Shown piece by piece: positions 44,178 to 56,172 of a stretch of 64,000 nucleotides of DNA. The notes under the pieces are model-generated. The model saw only the letters and a program-made list of their open reading frames with translations, was not told the origin of the DNA and made no database searches. This DNA comes from Rahnella victoriana (GTDB lineage Bacteria > Pseudomonadota > Gammaproteobacteria > Enterobacterales > Enterobacteriaceae), in assembly GCF_004330295.1 (NCBI RefSeq), contig NZ_SJOJ01000007.1, positions 1 to 64,000 on the forward strand, in the 5' to 3' direction. The first letter of the stretch is position 1, and every line of letters begins with the position of its first letter. A program made the translations under genes and the position numbers.

Positions 44178-46838
44178 TTACTTCGTCACTGGCGACTTAG
44201 CACGCCACTGGCTGCCTGATTTCAGCGCACTGCTTTCCTCAAATTTCACCGGATTATCACGATAGGCTTTCAGTTTGTTGCTCATCCAGCTGCTGGCATC
44301 GCCCACACCGCTGATCACACCGGTCGTCGCACCGCCACCTAAGTGGACATGGAAAATACCGCGTGACGGGAAATCCAGATACTTCGGCGTGGACAGATCC
44401 CATGAATGACGTGAGAACAGTTCACGGGTGTCATTACCCATCATTGATGCATAAGCCGCATCGAATTTCAGCGCCAGCAGGCGTTCATGGATCGCATCCA
44501 CCGAGGTCCCGATTTCAGAATGCCCCATCAGGTAGCTGCCGCCGCTGCCCCAGTTCTGGGTGTTGAAATCGGCATTCACCTCATCAGCAGAAGTCGGCAG
44601 ATGGCTGGCCGGAACCTGCCATGGCAGAACCGGTTGACGCAGGTGACGACTTAATGAAGCGCAGAAATCAAAAGTGCGTTCCCATTCGTATGGAGAATAA
44701 CAATAACCATTGGCATACGAACGGATAGTGAAGTCATCGGCTTCGTAACGGTCTGCCGCCATAAAATCAGCGCCCTTCGCCACATCAGGCGAACCGTCTG
44801 CACGGATATACTCGATGTCATCAAACACGCCGACCAGCAAGGCATATTGCGCCGTCAGTCTGCCCGCAGTGAACGGATCAACCGTCATTTTTTTATGTTG
44901 CAGGTCAGCGGCATCAAACACATCGTCATAGACGAAATCTTTGTAAACCCACTGCGAACCGGCGACGCCCCACAGGTTAACCTGCCAGCCGAGTACAACA
45001 TCTGGCGCAACCACGCGCGTCAGCCAGTTCACCGCACGGATATACCCTTTCAGGGTATTGGTAATGCCCGCAGGAACCTGCACATTGACGTTGTGATGGG
45101 CCAGTGCTTCGGTCAGAGGCTGACGCACCGGAATTTCATACGTCGGCAGGAAACCGTATTTCTGGCATTCGCCAAGATAATCCGGATTGACAATATACCC
45201 GGCGGGCACCGGATGTTCGGCATCCTTCTGGGACTGCGACATTTGCAGCGACTGAATAAAGTTGGCGAAGCTGAATTTATGGCGAACCGGATCGGCAATA
45301 ATATTCGTGACATCGCCCAGTGATAAGTTACAGGTATAAGACACCATCAGCGGCAGCACGGGTTCATTCAGTTTGGCGGAAACGTCCCGCGCCATTTTAA
45401 TAATTTGCAGCGTCGGTTCTTTAGACGGTGACAGATAATCGCCCGCATCGCCCATGCCGTCATCACCGGAATATTTGAAAATTGAAGAGACGCGCGCCGC
45501 GGCAAAATCATCCACGTTAGTCGGTACCATATTGGCGCAGGCACCAAAGGTGAGGAATTCAGGGAAGCCTTTCACATGCAGGTTCGCCCCTTTCACAATC
45601 GCCACATTCAGCTGTGCCGGCGCATTCGCGCTGACCAGTAAAGGCTGAGGGCTGACATCCACGTAATGCACCACGCCATTAAGAATAAAGGTGTCGGCAA
45701 CCACGGTATAAGAACCGGGGGCGACCAGCACCGACTGCACAATGCTGCCATTTTGTGCCGCGATGGCATCGAAACGATACTGGCGGGGTGTGGCGGAATT
45801 ATCCGTCAGACGCAGGGTCAGGGATTTGCTCACAGCACTTTCGGCTTTCACATTGAGGGTCAGCTTCACGGAGGTTGACTGTGAATCGCCACGCTGGCTC
45901 ACCTGTGCCTGCGTGTAGTTAATGCTGTGATACTGACCGTCGAACTGACCGTCGTAATCATCAAACAGATAATGAACATTGTTCAGACGCAAATCGGCGA
46001 GACGGATTTCGAAGCGGCCGGAGACAGGCAACTGCTCCAGACGATATTGCTGACCGGAGCGCACCGGCAGGCTCAATTTATCTTTACCATTTTCGCTGCA
46101 AATCAGCGTCAGTTCTTCATCACGCAAACCAGCAATGCCCGAGAAATTCAGCGCGACATCAATGGTGGTCGTGCGGCTCACTGCGCCGAAAGTGACCGCC
46201 AGCGATGTGGTGCGCCCTTTATCAACGGTCACTTCCGTTTTATCGATGTTCACAGGCACGCGGATTGTGCCGTCTTCAGTGCTTAATTCCGCCGCAAAGA
46301 CCGCGTACGTCCCGGCATTAAGGGAAAATGTTGATGTGTGGCCGAATTCCGGCAGAACGCGCAGGGTGGTATCACCGCGCACCAGACGCAATTCCAGCGT
46401 GGCGTGGCTCAGTCCGGCTGGCAGCGGAGGGCAACTGACTGACAGCTCGCCGGTCACACCCGGCTCTTCGTCTGCAGCCAGCGCAAAGGTTTCACGGAAA
46501 TCGGACCAGGCAGGCGAATCAGCGGAAGAAACGTTCAGCCCCATATGAATTTTTTGAACAGCGTCGCCGACAGGCTGACCATCAGTCGGTTCGACGATCA
46601 CTTTGACATCGAAAATTCCGCCGCCGACATCGGTGGATTCCACCTTAATACCCAGTGGTTTCCACGGGTTGGTTTCGACATTAATATCACCGGCGGTTAT
46701 TTTTCCGGGTGCGGAAAATACGATCACTAACTTTTCTTTAATATCGGCGGCACCGCCAGAAGGGCTTTTAATATCGCTCAAATCAAGAGTGGGATACCAG
46801 GCGTCATTCGTCATGTTTATTTTGAATTGCAATTGCAT
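44178..46838 (-). CDS. Large multidomain protein, possibly a carbohydrate-active enzyme; function unknown
   Basis: An 886-aa protein with a clear GGAG ribosome-binding site. I do not recognise it with certainty. It has no signal peptide or membrane helix. The first 110 residues (MQLQFKINMTNDAWYPTLDL...) look like a beta-sandwich carbohydrate-binding module. Residues about 120-440 are repeated beta-rich, Thr/Ser/Val-rich units. Residues about 440-860 look like a TIM-barrel hydrolase, with FGACANMVP, VVLGWQVNLWG, FMAADRYEADD and LPWQVPASHLP, where acidic and aromatic residues could form an active cleft. It stands alone between mltB and mutS, with an AT-rich upstream region, and is probably an acquired gene. 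Confidence 0.6.
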   Translation of the reverse strand: MQLQFKINMTNDAWYPTLDLSDIKSPSGGAADIKEKLVIVFSAPGKITAGDINVETNPWKPLGIKVESTDVGGGIFDVKVIVEPTDGQPVGDAVQKIHMGLNVSSADSPAWSDFRETFALAADEEPGVTGELSVSCPPLPAGLSHATLELRLVRGDTTLRVLPEFGHTSTFSLNAGTYAVFAAELSTEDGTIRVPVNIDKTEVTVDKGRTTSLAVTFGAVSRTTTIDVALNFSGIAGLRDEELTLICSENGKDKLSLPVRSGQQYRLEQLPVSGRFEIRLADLRLNNVHYLFDDYDGQFDGQYHSINYTQAQVSQRGDSQSTSVKLTLNVKAESAVSKSLTLRLTDNSATPRQYRFDAIAAQNGSIVQSVLVAPGSYTVVADTFILNGVVHYVDVSPQPLLVSANAPAQLNVAIVKGANLHVKGFPEFLTFGACANMVPTNVDDFAAARVSSIFKYSGDDGMGDAGDYLSPSKEPTLQIIKMARDVSAKLNEPVLPLMVSYTCNLSLGDVTNIIADPVRHKFSFANFIQSLQMSQSQKDAEHPVPAGYIVNPDYLGECQKYGFLPTYEIPVRQPLTEALAHHNVNVQVPAGITNTLKGYIRAVNWLTRVVAPDVVLGWQVNLWGVAGSQWVYKDFVYDDVFDAADLQHKKMTVDPFTAGRLTAQYALLVGVFDDIEYIRADGSPDVAKGADFMAADRYEADDFTIRSYANGYCYSPYEWERTFDFCASLSRHLRQPVLPWQVPASHLPTSADEVNADFNTQNWGSGGSYLMGHSEIGTSVDAIHERLLALKFDAAYASMMGNDTRELFSRHSWDLSTPKYLDFPSRGIFHVHLGGGATTGVISGVGDASSWMSNKLKAYRDNPVKFEESSALKSGSQWRAKSPVTK

Positions 46839-47272
46839 AATACGTCTCCGAAAAGATGGATAAATAGAGTGGAAACTCCCGCCGTAATAACGTCATCCGG
46901 GAACAGCCATCACCCTAGCAGACGAATAAACCCGCCATCCTCACACTTAATTCATTTTATGCAGTTGTTATTATTCATATTATCCCGTAATGAAAACATA
47001 AATATCACAGCCCGTTTTCATTATTATCATTCCTCTTATTATTATTCTCACAAACATAAAAACCCTATTATCTCCCCGTTTTCTGTCCGTTCACCTTCCG
47101 CTGGCGTTCAGTGCTGCAAACGGCGGGCGCGTTACATGTTTGGTTTGCGTGATGTTATCCATTTTTAGTTGTGACAGCTTCTTGCCCGCTGGGCTAAGAT
47201 ACGCCACATAAAATACGCAACCGTAAAATCCTTAAACCCATCGCGTTAAAATGGATTAAAAAGATTAAGTCT
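46839..47272. other. AT-rich intergenic region between the 886-aa gene and mutS
   Basis: About 430 bp without a credible gene. 46950-47080 is strikingly AT-rich (runs of TATTATT, ATTATTATTATTCTC), while the ends are of normal composition. It must contain the promoters of both divergent genes; TAAGAT (47196) or TAAAAT (47210) are possible mutS -10 elements, but no confident -35 pairs with them. Confidence 0.5.
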
Positions 47273-49828
47273 ATGACTACAAATGTAAACCTGGATGCCC
47301 ACACCCCGATGATGCAGCAGTATCTGCGTCTGAAAGCGGAGAACCCGGAAGTGCTGTTGTTCTACCGCATGGGTGACTTTTACGAACTGTTTTATGACGA
47401 TGCAAAACGCGCATCGCAGCTGATGGATATCTCCCTGACCAAACGCGGCGCATCTGCCGGTGAGCCGATCCCGATGGCGGGCGTGCCTTATCATGCGGTA
47501 GAAGGCTATCTGGCGAAACTGGTGCAACTCGGTGAATCTGTCGCGATTGCGGAACAGATTGGTGATCCGGCGCTGAGCAAGGGGCCGGTTGAGCGTAAGG
47601 TTGTGCGTATTGTCACGCCGGGGACGGTCAGTGATGAAGCTCTGCTGAGTGAGCGTCATGACAATTTGCTGGCCGCAATCTGGCAAGATGGCCGTGGTTT
47701 TGGTTACGCCACGCTGGATATCAGTTCCGGCCGTTTCCGCGTCGCACAGCCTGACGATCTTGAAACCATGGCAGCGGAATTACAACGCACCAATCCGGCG
47801 GAATTGCTCTATCCGGAAAGCTTTGAAGCCATGCCGCTGATTGCCTCCCGCCGTGGCCTGCGTCGTCGCCCGATGTGGGAATTCGAACTGGAAACCGCGA
47901 AACAGCAGCTGAACCTGCAATTTGGTACCCGCGATTTAAGCGGCTTTGGGGTTGAACAGGCTGCGCAGGCATTACGCGCTGCCGGTTGCCTGCTGCAATA
48001 TGTGAAAGATACGCAACGCACCGCCCTGCCGCATATCCGTGGTGTCACCATTGAGCGCCAGCAGGACGGCATTATTATGGATGCAGCCACGCGCCGGAAT
48101 CTGGAGCTGACGCAAAATCTGGGCGGTGGCGTCGAGAACACACTGGCCGCCGTGCTGGATCAGGCCGTCACCCCGATGGGCAGCCGTATGCTCAAACGCT
48201 GGATCCACATGCCCAGCCGCGACATCAAACTGCTGACCCACCGCCAGCAAGCCATCGGCGCATTGCAGGATATCACCGCCGATTTACAGCCGGTGCTGCG
48301 TCAGGTCGGCGATCTCGAACGTATTCTTGCACGTCTCGCCCTGCGCAGCGCCCGCCCGCGTGACCTGGCCCGTATGCGCCATGCGATGCAGCAACTGCCG
48401 GAAATCCGTGAGATCTTGCAGGGAACCGAAGCCGCACATGTCAAAACGCTGGTTGAGCAAACCGGTGACTTTACCGAACTGGTGGAACTGCTTGAGCGCG
48501 CAGTGATCGAAAGCCCACCGGTGCTGGTGCGTGACGGTGGCGTGATCGCCCCGGGCTACAATGCCGAGCTGGATGAATGGCGTGCGCTGGCAGACGGCGC
48601 GACGGATTATCTCGATCGTCTGGAGATCCGCGAACGTGAAAAGCTGGGGCTGGATACGCTGAAAGTCGGTTTCAACGGCGTTCACGGTTATTACATTCAG
48701 GTCAGCCGGGGTCAGAGCCATCTGGTGCCGATTCATTACGTCCGTCGCCAGACGCTGAAAAATGCCGAGCGCTACATCATTCCTGAGCTGAAAGAATACG
48801 AAGACAAAGTACTGACCTCCAAAGGCAAGGCGCTGTCTCTGGAAAAAGCGCTGTATGAAGAGCTGTTCGACCTGCTGATGCCGCATCTGTCTGCGTTGCA
48901 GCAAAGTGCCAGCGCGCTGGCCGAACTGGATGTGCTGAGCAATCTGGCGGAACGTGCTTACACGCTCAATTACGCTTGCCCGACCATGAGTGAAAAGCCG
49001 GGTATTAATATTACCGGCGGTCGCCATCCGGTGGTTGAGCAGGTGCTGAGCGAACCCTTTATCTCCAACCCGCTGAACATGTCTCCGGCGCGACGCATGC
49101 TGATCATCACCGGTCCGAACATGGGCGGTAAAAGTACCTACATGCGTCAGGCGGCACTGATTGTTCTGATGGCGCATATCGGCAGCTATGTACCGGCAGA
49201 AGCCGCCGTCATCGGCCCGGTCGATCGTATCTTTACCCGCGTCGGGGCGGCAGACGATCTGGCATCCGGACGTTCGACCTTCATGGTGGAAATGACCGAG
49301 ACCGCCAATATTCTGCATAACGCCACTGAAAACAGTCTGGTGCTGATGGATGAGATCGGGCGCGGAACCTCCACCTACGATGGTTTATCGCTGGCATGGG
49401 CCTGCGCGGAAAATCTCGCCAGCCGTATCAAGGCCATGACGCTGTTTGCCACCCATTACTTCGAACTGACCACGCTGCCGGAGAAAATGGAAGGCACGGT
49501 CAACGTGCATCTGGATGCTATCGAACACGGTGACACCATCGCCTTTATGCACAGTGTGCAGGACGGCGCCGCCAGCAAAAGTTACGGTCTGGCCGTGGCC
49601 GCACTGGCCGGTGTGCCGCGCGATGTGATTAAGCGTGCGCGTCAGAAACTGAAAGAGCTGGAAACGTTATCGAATAATGCGGCAGCCAGCAAAGTGGACG
49701 GTCCGCAGCTGGCCCTGCTGACGGAAGAGGTGTCTCCGGCGGTCGAAGCGCTGGAAGCACTGGATGCCGATTCCCTGTCGCCACGTCAGGCGCTGGAATG
49801 GATTTATCGTCTGAAAGACATGGTGTAA
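47273..49828 (+). CDS. mutS: DNA mismatch repair protein MutS
   Basis: An 851-aa ATPase (E. coli 853) that recognises mismatches and recruits MutL. The N-terminal mismatch-binding motif [15 protein letters not shown] has the Phe-x-Glu element (about 36-40). The Walker [15 protein letters not shown] is near 615, followed by [14 protein letters not shown] and a C-terminal tetramerisation region ending [15 protein letters not shown]. It is monocistronic and convergent with rpoS. Confidence 0.99.
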   Translation: MTTNVNLDAHTPMMQQYLRLKAENPEVLLFYRMGDFYELFYDDAKRASQLMDISLTKRGASAGEPIPMAGVPYHAVEGYLAKLVQLGESVAIAEQIGDPALSKGPVERKVVRIVTPGTVSDEALLSERHDNLLAAIWQDGRGFGYATLDISSGRFRVAQPDDLETMAAELQRTNPAELLYPESFEAMPLIASRRGLRRRPMWEFELETAKQQLNLQFGTRDLSGFGVEQAAQALRAAGCLLQYVKDTQRTALPHIRGVTIERQQDGIIMDAATRRNLELTQNLGGGVENTLAAVLDQAVTPMGSRMLKRWIHMPSRDIKLLTHRQQAIGALQDITADLQPVLRQVGDLERILARLALRSARPRDLARMRHAMQQLPEIREILQGTEAAHVKTLVEQTGDFTELVELLERAVIESPPVLVRDGGVIAPGYNAELDEWRALADGATDYLDRLEIREREKLGLDTLKVGFNGVHGYYIQVSRGQSHLVPIHYVRRQTLKNAERYIIPELKEYEDKVLTSKGKALSLEKALYEELFDLLMPHLSALQQSASALAELDVLSNLAERAYTLNYACPTMSEKPGINITGGRHPVVEQVLSEPFISNPLNMSPARRMLIITGPNMGGKSTYMRQAALIVLMAHIGSYVPAEAAVIGPVDRIFTRVGAADDLASGRSTFMVEMTETANILHNATENSLVLMDEIGRGTSTYDGLSLAWACAENLASRIKAMTLFATHYFELTTLPEKMEGTVNVHLDAIEHGDTIAFMHSVQDGAASKSYGLAVAALAGVPRDVIKRARQKLKELETLSNNAAASKVDGPQLALLTEEVSPAVEALEALDADSLSPRQALEWIYRLKDMV

Positions 49829-49855
49829 GCGTACGCTGGCCTGATCAGCGCGCAT

Positions 49856-49887
49856 AAAAAAACGGTGAGTATTAACTCACCGTTTTT
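49856..49887. terminator. Bidirectional terminator between mutS and rpoS
   Basis: The stem AAAAACGGTGAGT / ACTCACCGTTTTT with a short ATTA loop and A/T tracts on both sides. It ends both convergent genes. Confidence 0.92.
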
Positions 49888-49938
49888 ATTTTCGTTCTTA
49901 CTGATCATGCATGATGCAGCGACTGTTTTACGCGTCAG

Positions 49939-50925
49939 TTACTCGCGGAACAGCGCTTCAATGCTCAGCCCTTGTCCCTGCAGGATTTCACGCAGGCGAC
50001 GCAAACCTTCTACCTGAATCTGACGAACACGTTCACGTGTCAGGCCAATTTCGCGGCCCACATCTTCCAGCGTTGCCGCTTCATAGCCCAGCAGGCCGAA
50101 ACGACGCGCCAGCACTTCACGCTGTTTTGCATTCAACTCGAATAACCACTTCACGATACTCTGTTTCATATCGTCGTCTTGTGTGGTGTCTTCCGGGCCG
50201 TTGTCTTTTTCATCCGCCAGAATATCTAACAACGCTTTCTCTGAGTCACCACCCAACGGGGTATCTACAGAAGTGATGCGTTCATTCAGGCGCAACATAC
50301 GGCTGACGTCATGTACCGGCTTGTCGAGTTGCTCTGCAATCTCTTCCGCGCTCGGTTCATGGTCCAGTTTATGTGCAAGTTCACGTGCGGTACGCAGGTA
50401 AACGTTCAGTTCTTTAACGATGTGAATTGGCAGACGAATAGTACGGGTTTGATTCATGATCGCCCGTTCGATTGTCTGACGGATCCACCATGTTGCATAG
50501 GTAGAGAAACGGAAACCGCGCTCAGGGTCGAATTTTTCAACCGCACGGATCAGACCCAGGTTACCTTCCTCGATCAAATCCAGCAGTGCCAGACCGCGGT
50601 TACTGTAGCGGCGGGCAATCTTAACCACCAAACGCAGGTTACTTTCAATCATACGGCGGCGGGAAGGCACATCTCCCCGCAGCGCGCGTCGTGCGAAATA
50701 AACTTCCTCTTCTGCGGTAAGCAGAGGGGAATAACCGATTTCACCGAGATACAGTTGAGTGGCATCCAGCACTCGTTGGCTTACAGCCTGCGACAACAAT
50801 TCTTCTTCAGCATCGTTGTCGGCAGTCTCTTCGACTATTGCTTTCTCGTCAAAGGCTTCAGCGCTGTTCTCGTCGAAATCTACATCATCATGTAACTCGT
50901 TAACTTTCAGCGTATTCTGACTCAT
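49939..50925 (-). CDS. rpoS: RNA polymerase sigma factor RpoS (sigma-38)
   Basis: A 328-aa master regulator of stationary phase and general stress (E. coli 330). It has region 1.2 ([21 protein letters not shown]), region 2 with [33 protein letters not shown], region 3 and region 4.2 with the helix-turn-helix [20 protein letters not shown]173-type ClpX/RssB recognition region is conserved as far as can be judged. It is 51 bp downstream of nlpD; in relatives the main rpoS promoter lies inside nlpD, which gives a long leader for sRNA control. Confidence 0.99.
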   Translation of the reverse strand: MSQNTLKVNELHDDVDFDENSAEAFDEKAIVEETADNDAEEELLSQAVSQRVLDATQLYLGEIGYSPLLTAEEEVYFARRALRGDVPSRRRMIESNLRLVVKIARRYSNRGLALLDLIEEGNLGLIRAVEKFDPERGFRFSTYATWWIRQTIERAIMNQTRTIRLPIHIVKELNVYLRTARELAHKLDHEPSAEEIAEQLDKPVHDVSRMLRLNERITSVDTPLGGDSEKALLDILADEKDNGPEDTTQDDDMKQSIVKWLFELNAKQREVLARRFGLLGYEAATLEDVGREIGLTRERVRQIQVEGLRRLREILQGQGLSIEALFRE

Positions 50926-50976
50926 AAGCTGCTCCTACCCGTGGTCCCGAGGGCAGAATCAATGCTCTGCCCCGAT

Positions 50977-51996
50977 TTATCGCTGCGGAAGATAACGCAG
51001 CGGGTTTACGGATTTCCCCTTGTAACGAATTTCAAAATGCAATCTTACTGAACTGGTTCCGGTGCTACCCATAGTCGCTATTTTTTGTCCCGCCTGCACT
51101 TCTTGTTGTTCCCGGACCAGCATTGTATCGTTATGTGCATAGGCGCTCAGGTAATCATCATTGTGTTTGATGATGATAAGATTACCGTAACCGCGCAGAG
51201 CATTACCTGCATAAACCACACGCCCCGAGGCAGTGGCTACGACAGATTGTCCACGCGAACCAGCAATATCGATCCCCTTATTTCCCCCTTCAGAAGCTGA
51301 GAAATTATCGATAATTTTCCCGTCAGTCGGCCATTTCCAGGAGGAAACCGGACCGCCATTATTTGTTGAAGTGGCGACGGGAGTGCTGGCTACAGCAACA
51401 GGTGTTGTGGTGGTAACTGCACCTGATGAAGGCAACATCTTGCCTACATTCTGTTTACCAGAAGAGTCAGAATACGTGGTAGTTGGTTGAGATGCAACCA
51501 CAGAACCTGTGAGCATTCCCCCGGTTGGTACTTTCGGAACACCGCCATTTGTCGCATCTGTGACGGCCGTCGTGCTGCTCGTACTGGCCGCCGAAGAGAC
51601 GTTATTTATCTGGACGGTTTGCCCCACTTCCAGGCTGTATGGCGCAGGGATATTATTGCGCGCGGCCAGGTCACGGAAGTCATTGCCGGTGATCCAGGCA
51701 ATATAGAACAGGGTGTCGCCACGCTTCACCTGATAGGTGCTGCCGCTGTAACTTCCCTTAGGAATAGAGTTGTAGCTGCGGTTGTAGACAATGTGTCCAC
51801 CAGGCCCCACGGCAGGTGCCATTTGCGGAGCGGAATTCGGAGTATTCTGACTACTATTGCCGCTGCTACCACCGCCATTGACGCTGCTGATAGGTGCGGA
51901 CGTGGTTGAATTGTTCGTACATCCCGCCATCCAGGCACTGATAAAAGTACACACTGCAATGCGGCTTAGTGTTTTTATTGGGCTTCCCGTGCTCAT
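50977..51996 (-). CDS. nlpD: Murein hydrolase activator NlpD
   Basis: A 339-aa lipoprotein (E. coli 379) that activates the amidase AmiC at the division septum. The lipobox is AWMAGC (Cys about 26). A Ser/Asn/Gly-rich linker follows, then a LysM domain ([20 protein letters not shown], about 88-130), another Thr/Val-rich linker, and a LytM/M23 domain from about 225. The M23 metal site is degenerate (KGIDIAG in place of H-x3-D), as known for NlpD, so it activates rather than cuts. Confidence 0.97.
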   Translation of the reverse strand: MSTGSPIKTLSRIAVCTFISAWMAGCTNNSTTSAPISSVNGGGSSGNSSQNTPNSAPQMAPAVGPGGHIVYNRSYNSIPKGSYSGSTYQVKRGDTLFYIAWITGNDFRDLAARNNIPAPYSLEVGQTVQINNVSSAASTSSTTAVTDATNGGVPKVPTGGMLTGSVVASQPTTTYSDSSGKQNVGKMLPSSGAVTTTTPVAVASTPVATSTNNGGPVSSWKWPTDGKIIDNFSASEGGNKGIDIAGSRGQSVVATASGRVVYAGNALRGYGNLIIIKHNDDYLSAYAHNDTMLVREQQEVQAGQKIATMGSTGTSSVRLHFEIRYKGKSVNPLRYLPQR

Positions 51997-52226
51997 ATTT
52001 CCCCCGTTACGGCAATCTCAGAATATCTCTTTAACCTCGCACACCGCGCCAGCTGGCGCTTTACGTGTCATCGGACACGGTGCGGGCAGGCAACACGCTC
52101 ACTCAGGTCTTCGCCCGAATGCCGCTGTGCCATAAAAAACTGTAGTGGATGCTATCAACATCGCCAGTACAGCACCATATAACAGTTGTATTTAAATTTT
52201 AAGGGGTTAGTCCTGCGGGCTGCCGT

Positions 52227-52853
52227 TCAGGCCAGTTCGCCTTTGACCAGCGGGACAAAACGAACGGCTTCGATAGTCTCTGCGACAAACTCATCACCAC
52301 GCCGGGTGACCCGTTGCAATGTCTGGTTTTCTTCACCCACGGGCAGGATCAAAACCCCGCCATCATCGAGTTGTTGCAGTAAATCTTGAGGTATTTCAGG
52401 GGGTGCGGCGGTGACAATAATGGCATCAAACGGACCGCGTGAAGGCCAGCCCTGCCAGCCGTCGCCATGACGGGTAGAAACGTTATGCAAATCAAGCTGC
52501 TTGAGACGTCTTTTCGCCTGCCACTGCAAGCCTTTGATGCGTTCAACCGAGAAAACATGCCCGACCAGATGCGCCAGAATGGCGGTCTGATAGCCTGAAC
52601 CGGTGCCAATTTCCAGCACGCGGGAAGAAGGCTCAAGGCGCAGCAGTTCGGTCATTCTCGCCACCGTATAAGGCTGGGAAATCGTCTGGCCGGAGCCAAT
52701 AGGCAACGCGGTGTTTTCGTAAGCTTTGTGCTGAAATGCCTCGTCCACGAAACGCTCACGCGGCACGGATTCAATGGCATGCAACAGTTTTTCATCATGA
52801 ATACCCTGCTGGCGCAGTTGTTCCAGCAGGTTGTACATCGGCTTATTCACCAT
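52227..52853 (-). CDS. pcm: Protein-L-isoaspartate O-methyltransferase
   Basis: A 208-aa repair enzyme, exactly the E. coli length. It methylates isoaspartyl residues of aged proteins using S-adenosylmethionine. Motifs include [20 protein letters not shown], the SAM-binding [16 protein letters not shown] and [13 protein letters not shown]. Its start overlaps the surE end by 11 bases. The 230 bp between pcm and nlpD hold no gene that I can support. Confidence 0.98.
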   Translation of the reverse strand: MVNKPMYNLLEQLRQQGIHDEKLLHAIESVPRERFVDEAFQHKAYENTALPIGSGQTISQPYTVARMTELLRLEPSSRVLEIGTGSGYQTAILAHLVGHVFSVERIKGLQWQAKRRLKQLDLHNVSTRHGDGWQGWPSRGPFDAIIVTAAPPEIPQDLLQQLDDGGVLILPVGEENQTLQRVTRRGDEFVAETIEAVRFVPLVKGELA

Positions 52854-53607
52854 TCGCGCTCACCCCGGCCTTTTCCAACCATGAGACCACGACATCCTGA
52901 GCCGCATAAGCGGTCAAATCCACCTGCAGTGGCGTCACTGACACGTAACCTTGCGCCACGGCAGCAAAATCGGTATCAGGTGCGACATCAAACTTATCGC
53001 CCGGCGGGCCAATCCAGTACAAGTCCTGACCGCGCGGATCCTGCTGACAAAATACCTGCTCGGCCGGATGACGGCTACCACAACGCGTCACTTTGATCCC
53101 TTTAATCTGCGAAAGCGGCAGATCCGGGACGTTAATATTCAGAATTTTGCCAGTACGCAAAGGCTCACGCGCCAGCGCCCTGAGAAGGCGACAAGTGATG
53201 ATCGCCGCCGTGTCGTAATGCTGATGACCGTCCAGCGAAACCGCCAGCGCCGGAAAGCCCAGATGACGGCCTTCCATCGCGGCGGCGACCGTACCGGAGT
53301 AAATCACATCGTCGCCCAGGTTCGGTCCGGCATTAATGCCAGACACCACGATATCCGGCTTCGGGCGCATCAGCGTGTTCACGCCGAGATAGACACAATC
53401 AGTCGGTGTGCCGTTAATCACGGCGGTATCACCGTTGGGATAGGACTGAATACGCAACGGACCGTCCAGCGTCAGCGCATTCGATGCGCCGCTGCGGTTA
53501 CGGTCAGGGGCCACCAGCTTCACGTCGGCAAACTCACGCAGCGCGGACGCCAGCGCCTGTATGCCGGGAGCCAGAACGCCGTCGTCGTTACTCAGTAATA
53601 TCCGCAT
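52843..53607 (-). CDS. surE: 5'/3'-nucleotidase SurE
   Basis: A 254-aa stationary-phase survival phosphatase (E. coli 253) acting on nucleoside monophosphates and short polyphosphate. It starts [16 protein letters not shown], with the metal-binding DD, and has [14 protein letters not shown] and [25 protein letters not shown]. An ATG three codons earlier is possible. It overlaps truD by 20 bases on one side and pcm on the other. Confidence 0.98.
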   Translation of the reverse strand: MRILLSNDDGVLAPGIQALASALREFADVKLVAPDRNRSGASNALTLDGPLRIQSYPNGDTAVINGTPTDCVYLGVNTLMRPKPDIVVSGINAGPNLGDDVIYSGTVAAAMEGRHLGFPALAVSLDGHQHYDTAAIITCRLLRALAREPLRTGKILNINVPDLPLSQIKGIKVTRCGSRHPAEQVFCQQDPRGQDLYWIGPPGDKFDVAPDTDFAAVAQGYVSVTPLQVDLTAYAAQDVVVSWLEKAGVSANGE

Positions 53608-54637
53608 CAGCTTCATCCAGATTCATCAGTTCACGCACCACGCTGGTGGCATAACTGCCGGCCGGTAACCAGAATTTGAGTTCCAGAGTGACGTCATCCC
53701 AGCGCTGCCATTGCATCTGCAAAGGTTGCAGCATGATGGCACGACGTGCCGGTTCGACGCGCTCGCGTTTCAGCAGTGACAGCAAATCCGTCTGGTCGCT
53801 GAGACAGGTTTGCTCGAACGCTTCGGCGTCTTCCAGCGTGCCCAGCGGACCGTCACCGGGTAAAGGTGCCGTCACCAGCAGTTCACCGCTTTCAACGCGC
53901 GGTTGCAGCGATGCAAACTCTTCGGCTTTCGCCACAAACCAGCTGCCGCGCCCGCTCAGTTGCAGGGCATCACCCAGCATTGGCTGACGCACGGTGCCGT
54001 CGGCCAGACGCTGACTGGCGACGATATTGAACATCGCGCTGCGGCTGGCGGAAAGATAGAAACTGCGTTTGGCGCGTTCTTTCGGACGGGCTTCGTTGGT
54101 CGCCCAGCGTTTCGCCTGCACCAGATTGTTGCCACCACGACCAAAGCGCTGTGTGCCGAAATAGTTCGGTACGCCCTGTTGGGTAATTTTTTCCAGACGC
54201 GCTACGACATCCGCAATATCGCTGACCTGACGCAGCACCAGCGTAAACGCATTACCTTTCAGGGTACCGATACGCATTTTTTTGCGATGGCGTGAGGCAC
54301 GCACCACTTCGCAGCCTTCAAGGTCAAACTGACTTAAATCCGGATCAGCCTTGCCCGGCAGATGCAGGCAAAACCATTGTTCGGTGACCGCATGGCGGTC
54401 TTTGAGACCGGCGTAACTGACGTCACGCGGATGCACTTTGGCAAACCGCGCCAGCTGCTCTGCGACAAACTGCGTGTTACAGCCATTCTTGCGGATCCGC
54501 ACCAACAGATGTTCACCTTCGCCGTCCGGCTCAAAACCCAGATCCTCTTCGACAATAAAGTCTTCGGGATTGGCTTTCAGCTGGCCGGTGGCAACAGGCT
54601 CACCCAGTAACCAGGTGAGTCGGGACATATCTATCAT
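53588..54637 (-). CDS. truD: tRNA pseudouridine(13) synthase TruD
   Basis: A 349-aa enzyme, the E. coli length from [14 protein letters not shown]; other in-frame ATG codons lie five codons before and three after. It isomerises U13 of tRNA-Glu. The catalytic Asp is in [13 protein letters not shown] (about 80). The TruD insertion domain and [14 protein letters not shown] are intact. It follows ispF by about 20 bp in the operon. Confidence 0.97.
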   Translation of the reverse strand: MIDMSRLTWLLGEPVATGQLKANPEDFIVEEDLGFEPDGEGEHLLVRIRKNGCNTQFVAEQLARFAKVHPRDVSYAGLKDRHAVTEQWFCLHLPGKADPDLSQFDLEGCEVVRASRHRKKMRIGTLKGNAFTLVLRQVSDIADVVARLEKITQQGVPNYFGTQRFGRGGNNLVQAKRWATNEARPKERAKRSFYLSASRSAMFNIVASQRLADGTVRQPMLGDALQLSGRGSWFVAKAEEFASLQPRVESGELLVTAPLPGDGPLGTLEDAEAFEQTCLSDQTDLLSLLKRERVEPARRAIMLQPLQMQWQRWDDVTLELKFWLPAGSYATSVVRELMNLDEADADITE

Positions 54638-54656
54638 GCGGTAATCTTCCACAACA

Positions 54657-55130
54657 TTATTCCTTAATCAGCAGGGCAACGGCTTCGCAGGCGATACCTT
54701 CGCCACGGCCGGTAAAACCCAGCTGTTCGGTGGTGGTGGCTTTTACGTTGACGTCATCCATATGGCATTGCAAATCTTCGGCCAGAAACACACGCATCTG
54801 CGGGATGTGCGGCGCCATTTTCGGTGCCTGGGCAATGATCGTGATGTCCAGATTGCCCAGCTTGTAGCCCTTCGCACGGATACGGCGATAAGCTTCGCGC
54901 AGCAGTTCACGGCTGTCAGCGCCTTTGAAGGCCGGATCGGTATCCGGGAAAAGCTTGCCGATATCCCCCAGCGCAGCCGCGCCGAGCAGTGCATCCGTGG
55001 CCGCGTGCAGCGCCACGTCACCGTCAGAATGCGCCAGTAAACCCTGCGGATAAGGGATACGCACACCACCGATCACCAGCGGGCCTTCGCCGCCAAATTT
55101 ATGTACATCAAAACCGTGACCGATACGCAT
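54657..55130 (-). CDS. ispF: 2-C-methyl-D-erythritol 2,4-cyclodiphosphate synthase
   Basis: A 157-aa enzyme (E. coli 159) of the MEP isoprenoid pathway, forming the cyclic diphosphate. The metal ligands are D and H of [12 protein letters not shown] and the His of [28 protein letters not shown] and [18 protein letters not shown] are typical. The start overlaps the ispD stop by one base (TAATG). Confidence 0.98.
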   Translation of the reverse strand: MRIGHGFDVHKFGGEGPLVIGGVRIPYPQGLLAHSDGDVALHAATDALLGAAALGDIGKLFPDTDPAFKGADSRELLREAYRRIRAKGYKLGNLDITIIAQAPKMAPHIPQMRVFLAEDLQCHMDDVNVKATTTEQLGFTGRGEGIACEAVALLIKE

Positions 55131-55849
55131 TATGCGTTCTCCTCCTGGGATAAGCGGGTTAAATAGAATTCAGCCAGCGCCAGATCTTCTGGTCGGGTGA
55201 CTTTAATATTATCGGCCCGTGCCGGGATCAGCATAGGATGAAAACCGCAATATTCCATTGCCGAGGCTTCATCTGTGATCACCGCACCTTCATTGAGTGC
55301 ACGGCGCAGGCAGGTTTTCAGTAATTCGAGCGGGAAAAATTGCGGTGTCAGCGCATGCCAGAGATCCTGACGGTCAACCGTATGGGCAATCGCTGCAATG
55401 CCCGGTTCGCCCCGCTTCATGGTGTCACGCACCGGCGCGGCGAGGATGCCGCCCACTTTACTGGTGGCCGCAATCGCCAGCAGATTATTGAGATCATCAG
55501 GGTGCAGGCATGGCCGCGCGGCGTCATGCACCAGCACCCAGCCGTGGTCTCCGGCGACGTCCAGTCCGGCCATCACCGACTCAGCGCGTTCCGCACCGCC
55601 TGTCACCACGCGGATACGCGGATCACCGGCAATGGGAAGCTGATGGAAGTGCGTGTCATGCGGGCTTAATGCCACGATAACCTGACTGACTTTGCCGCTT
55701 TGCAGCAAAGCGAGAATGGAATGTTCTATCAGCGTTTTACCGCCGACAGAAAGGTACTGCTTGGGGCATTCTGCCTGCATACGGCTGCCAATACCGGCAG
55801 CCGGTAACACGGCAATGACCTCTGGAAGGGAAACTGCGGTATGACTCAT
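55130..55849 (-). CDS. ispD: 2-C-methyl-D-erythritol 4-phosphate cytidylyltransferase
   Basis: A 239-aa MEP pathway enzyme (E. coli 236) that couples MEP to CTP. The nucleotide-binding loop is [20 protein letters not shown], followed by [13 protein letters not shown] and [13 protein letters not shown]. It lies two bases after ftsB and is coupled to ispF. Confidence 0.98.
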   Translation of the reverse strand: MSHTAVSLPEVIAVLPAAGIGSRMQAECPKQYLSVGGKTLIEHSILALLQSGKVSQVIVALSPHDTHFHQLPIAGDPRIRVVTGGAERAESVMAGLDVAGDHGWVLVHDAARPCLHPDDLNNLLAIAATSKVGGILAAPVRDTMKRGEPGIAAIAHTVDRQDLWHALTPQFFPLELLKTCLRRALNEGAVITDEASAMEYCGFHPMLIPARADNIKVTRPEDLALAEFYLTRLSQEENA

Positions 55850-55851
55850 GG

Positions 55852-56172
55852 CTATTGATTCAGGTTGTTTTGCGAAACGGTGCTGCCCGGCGCACGTTTG
55901 TTGTCAGGCACCAGACGATAGAAAGTCTCGCCGGGTTTAATCATGCTCAGTTCGTTGCGCGCGCGTTCTTCGATCGCTTCCTGACCACCATTTAAATCGT
56001 CGATTTCTGCGAAAAGTTGATCATTACGTGATTTCAGTTTGCCGTTATTAACTTGTTGCACCTGAACGTCATCATTTACACGTACATAATCGTGAATACC
56101 ATTCTTACCCAGCCACAGCGAATACTGTAGCCAGCCAAGTAAAATCAGTAATAGCAGTGTTAGTTTGCCCAT
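55852..56172 (-). CDS. ftsB: Cell division protein FtsB
   Basis: A 106-aa bitopic protein (E. coli 103). One N-terminal membrane helix (about 4-21, [20 protein letters not shown]) is followed by a periplasmic coiled coil ([20 protein letters not shown]) and the conserved [20 protein letters not shown]. It joins FtsL and FtsQ in the septal complex that activates FtsWI. Confidence 0.97.
   Translation of the reverse strand: MGKLTLLLLILLGWLQYSLWLGKNGIHDYVRVNDDVQVQQVNNGKLKSRNDQLFAEIDDLNGGQEAIEERARNELSMIKPGETFYRLVPDNKRAPGSTVSQNNLNQ

Noticed and set aside
44178-46838. The 886-aa gene as a second tailocin component or toxin
   Set aside because: It shows no tail, toxin or immunity motif and lies 18 kb from the tailocin on the other strand, so no link is claimed.
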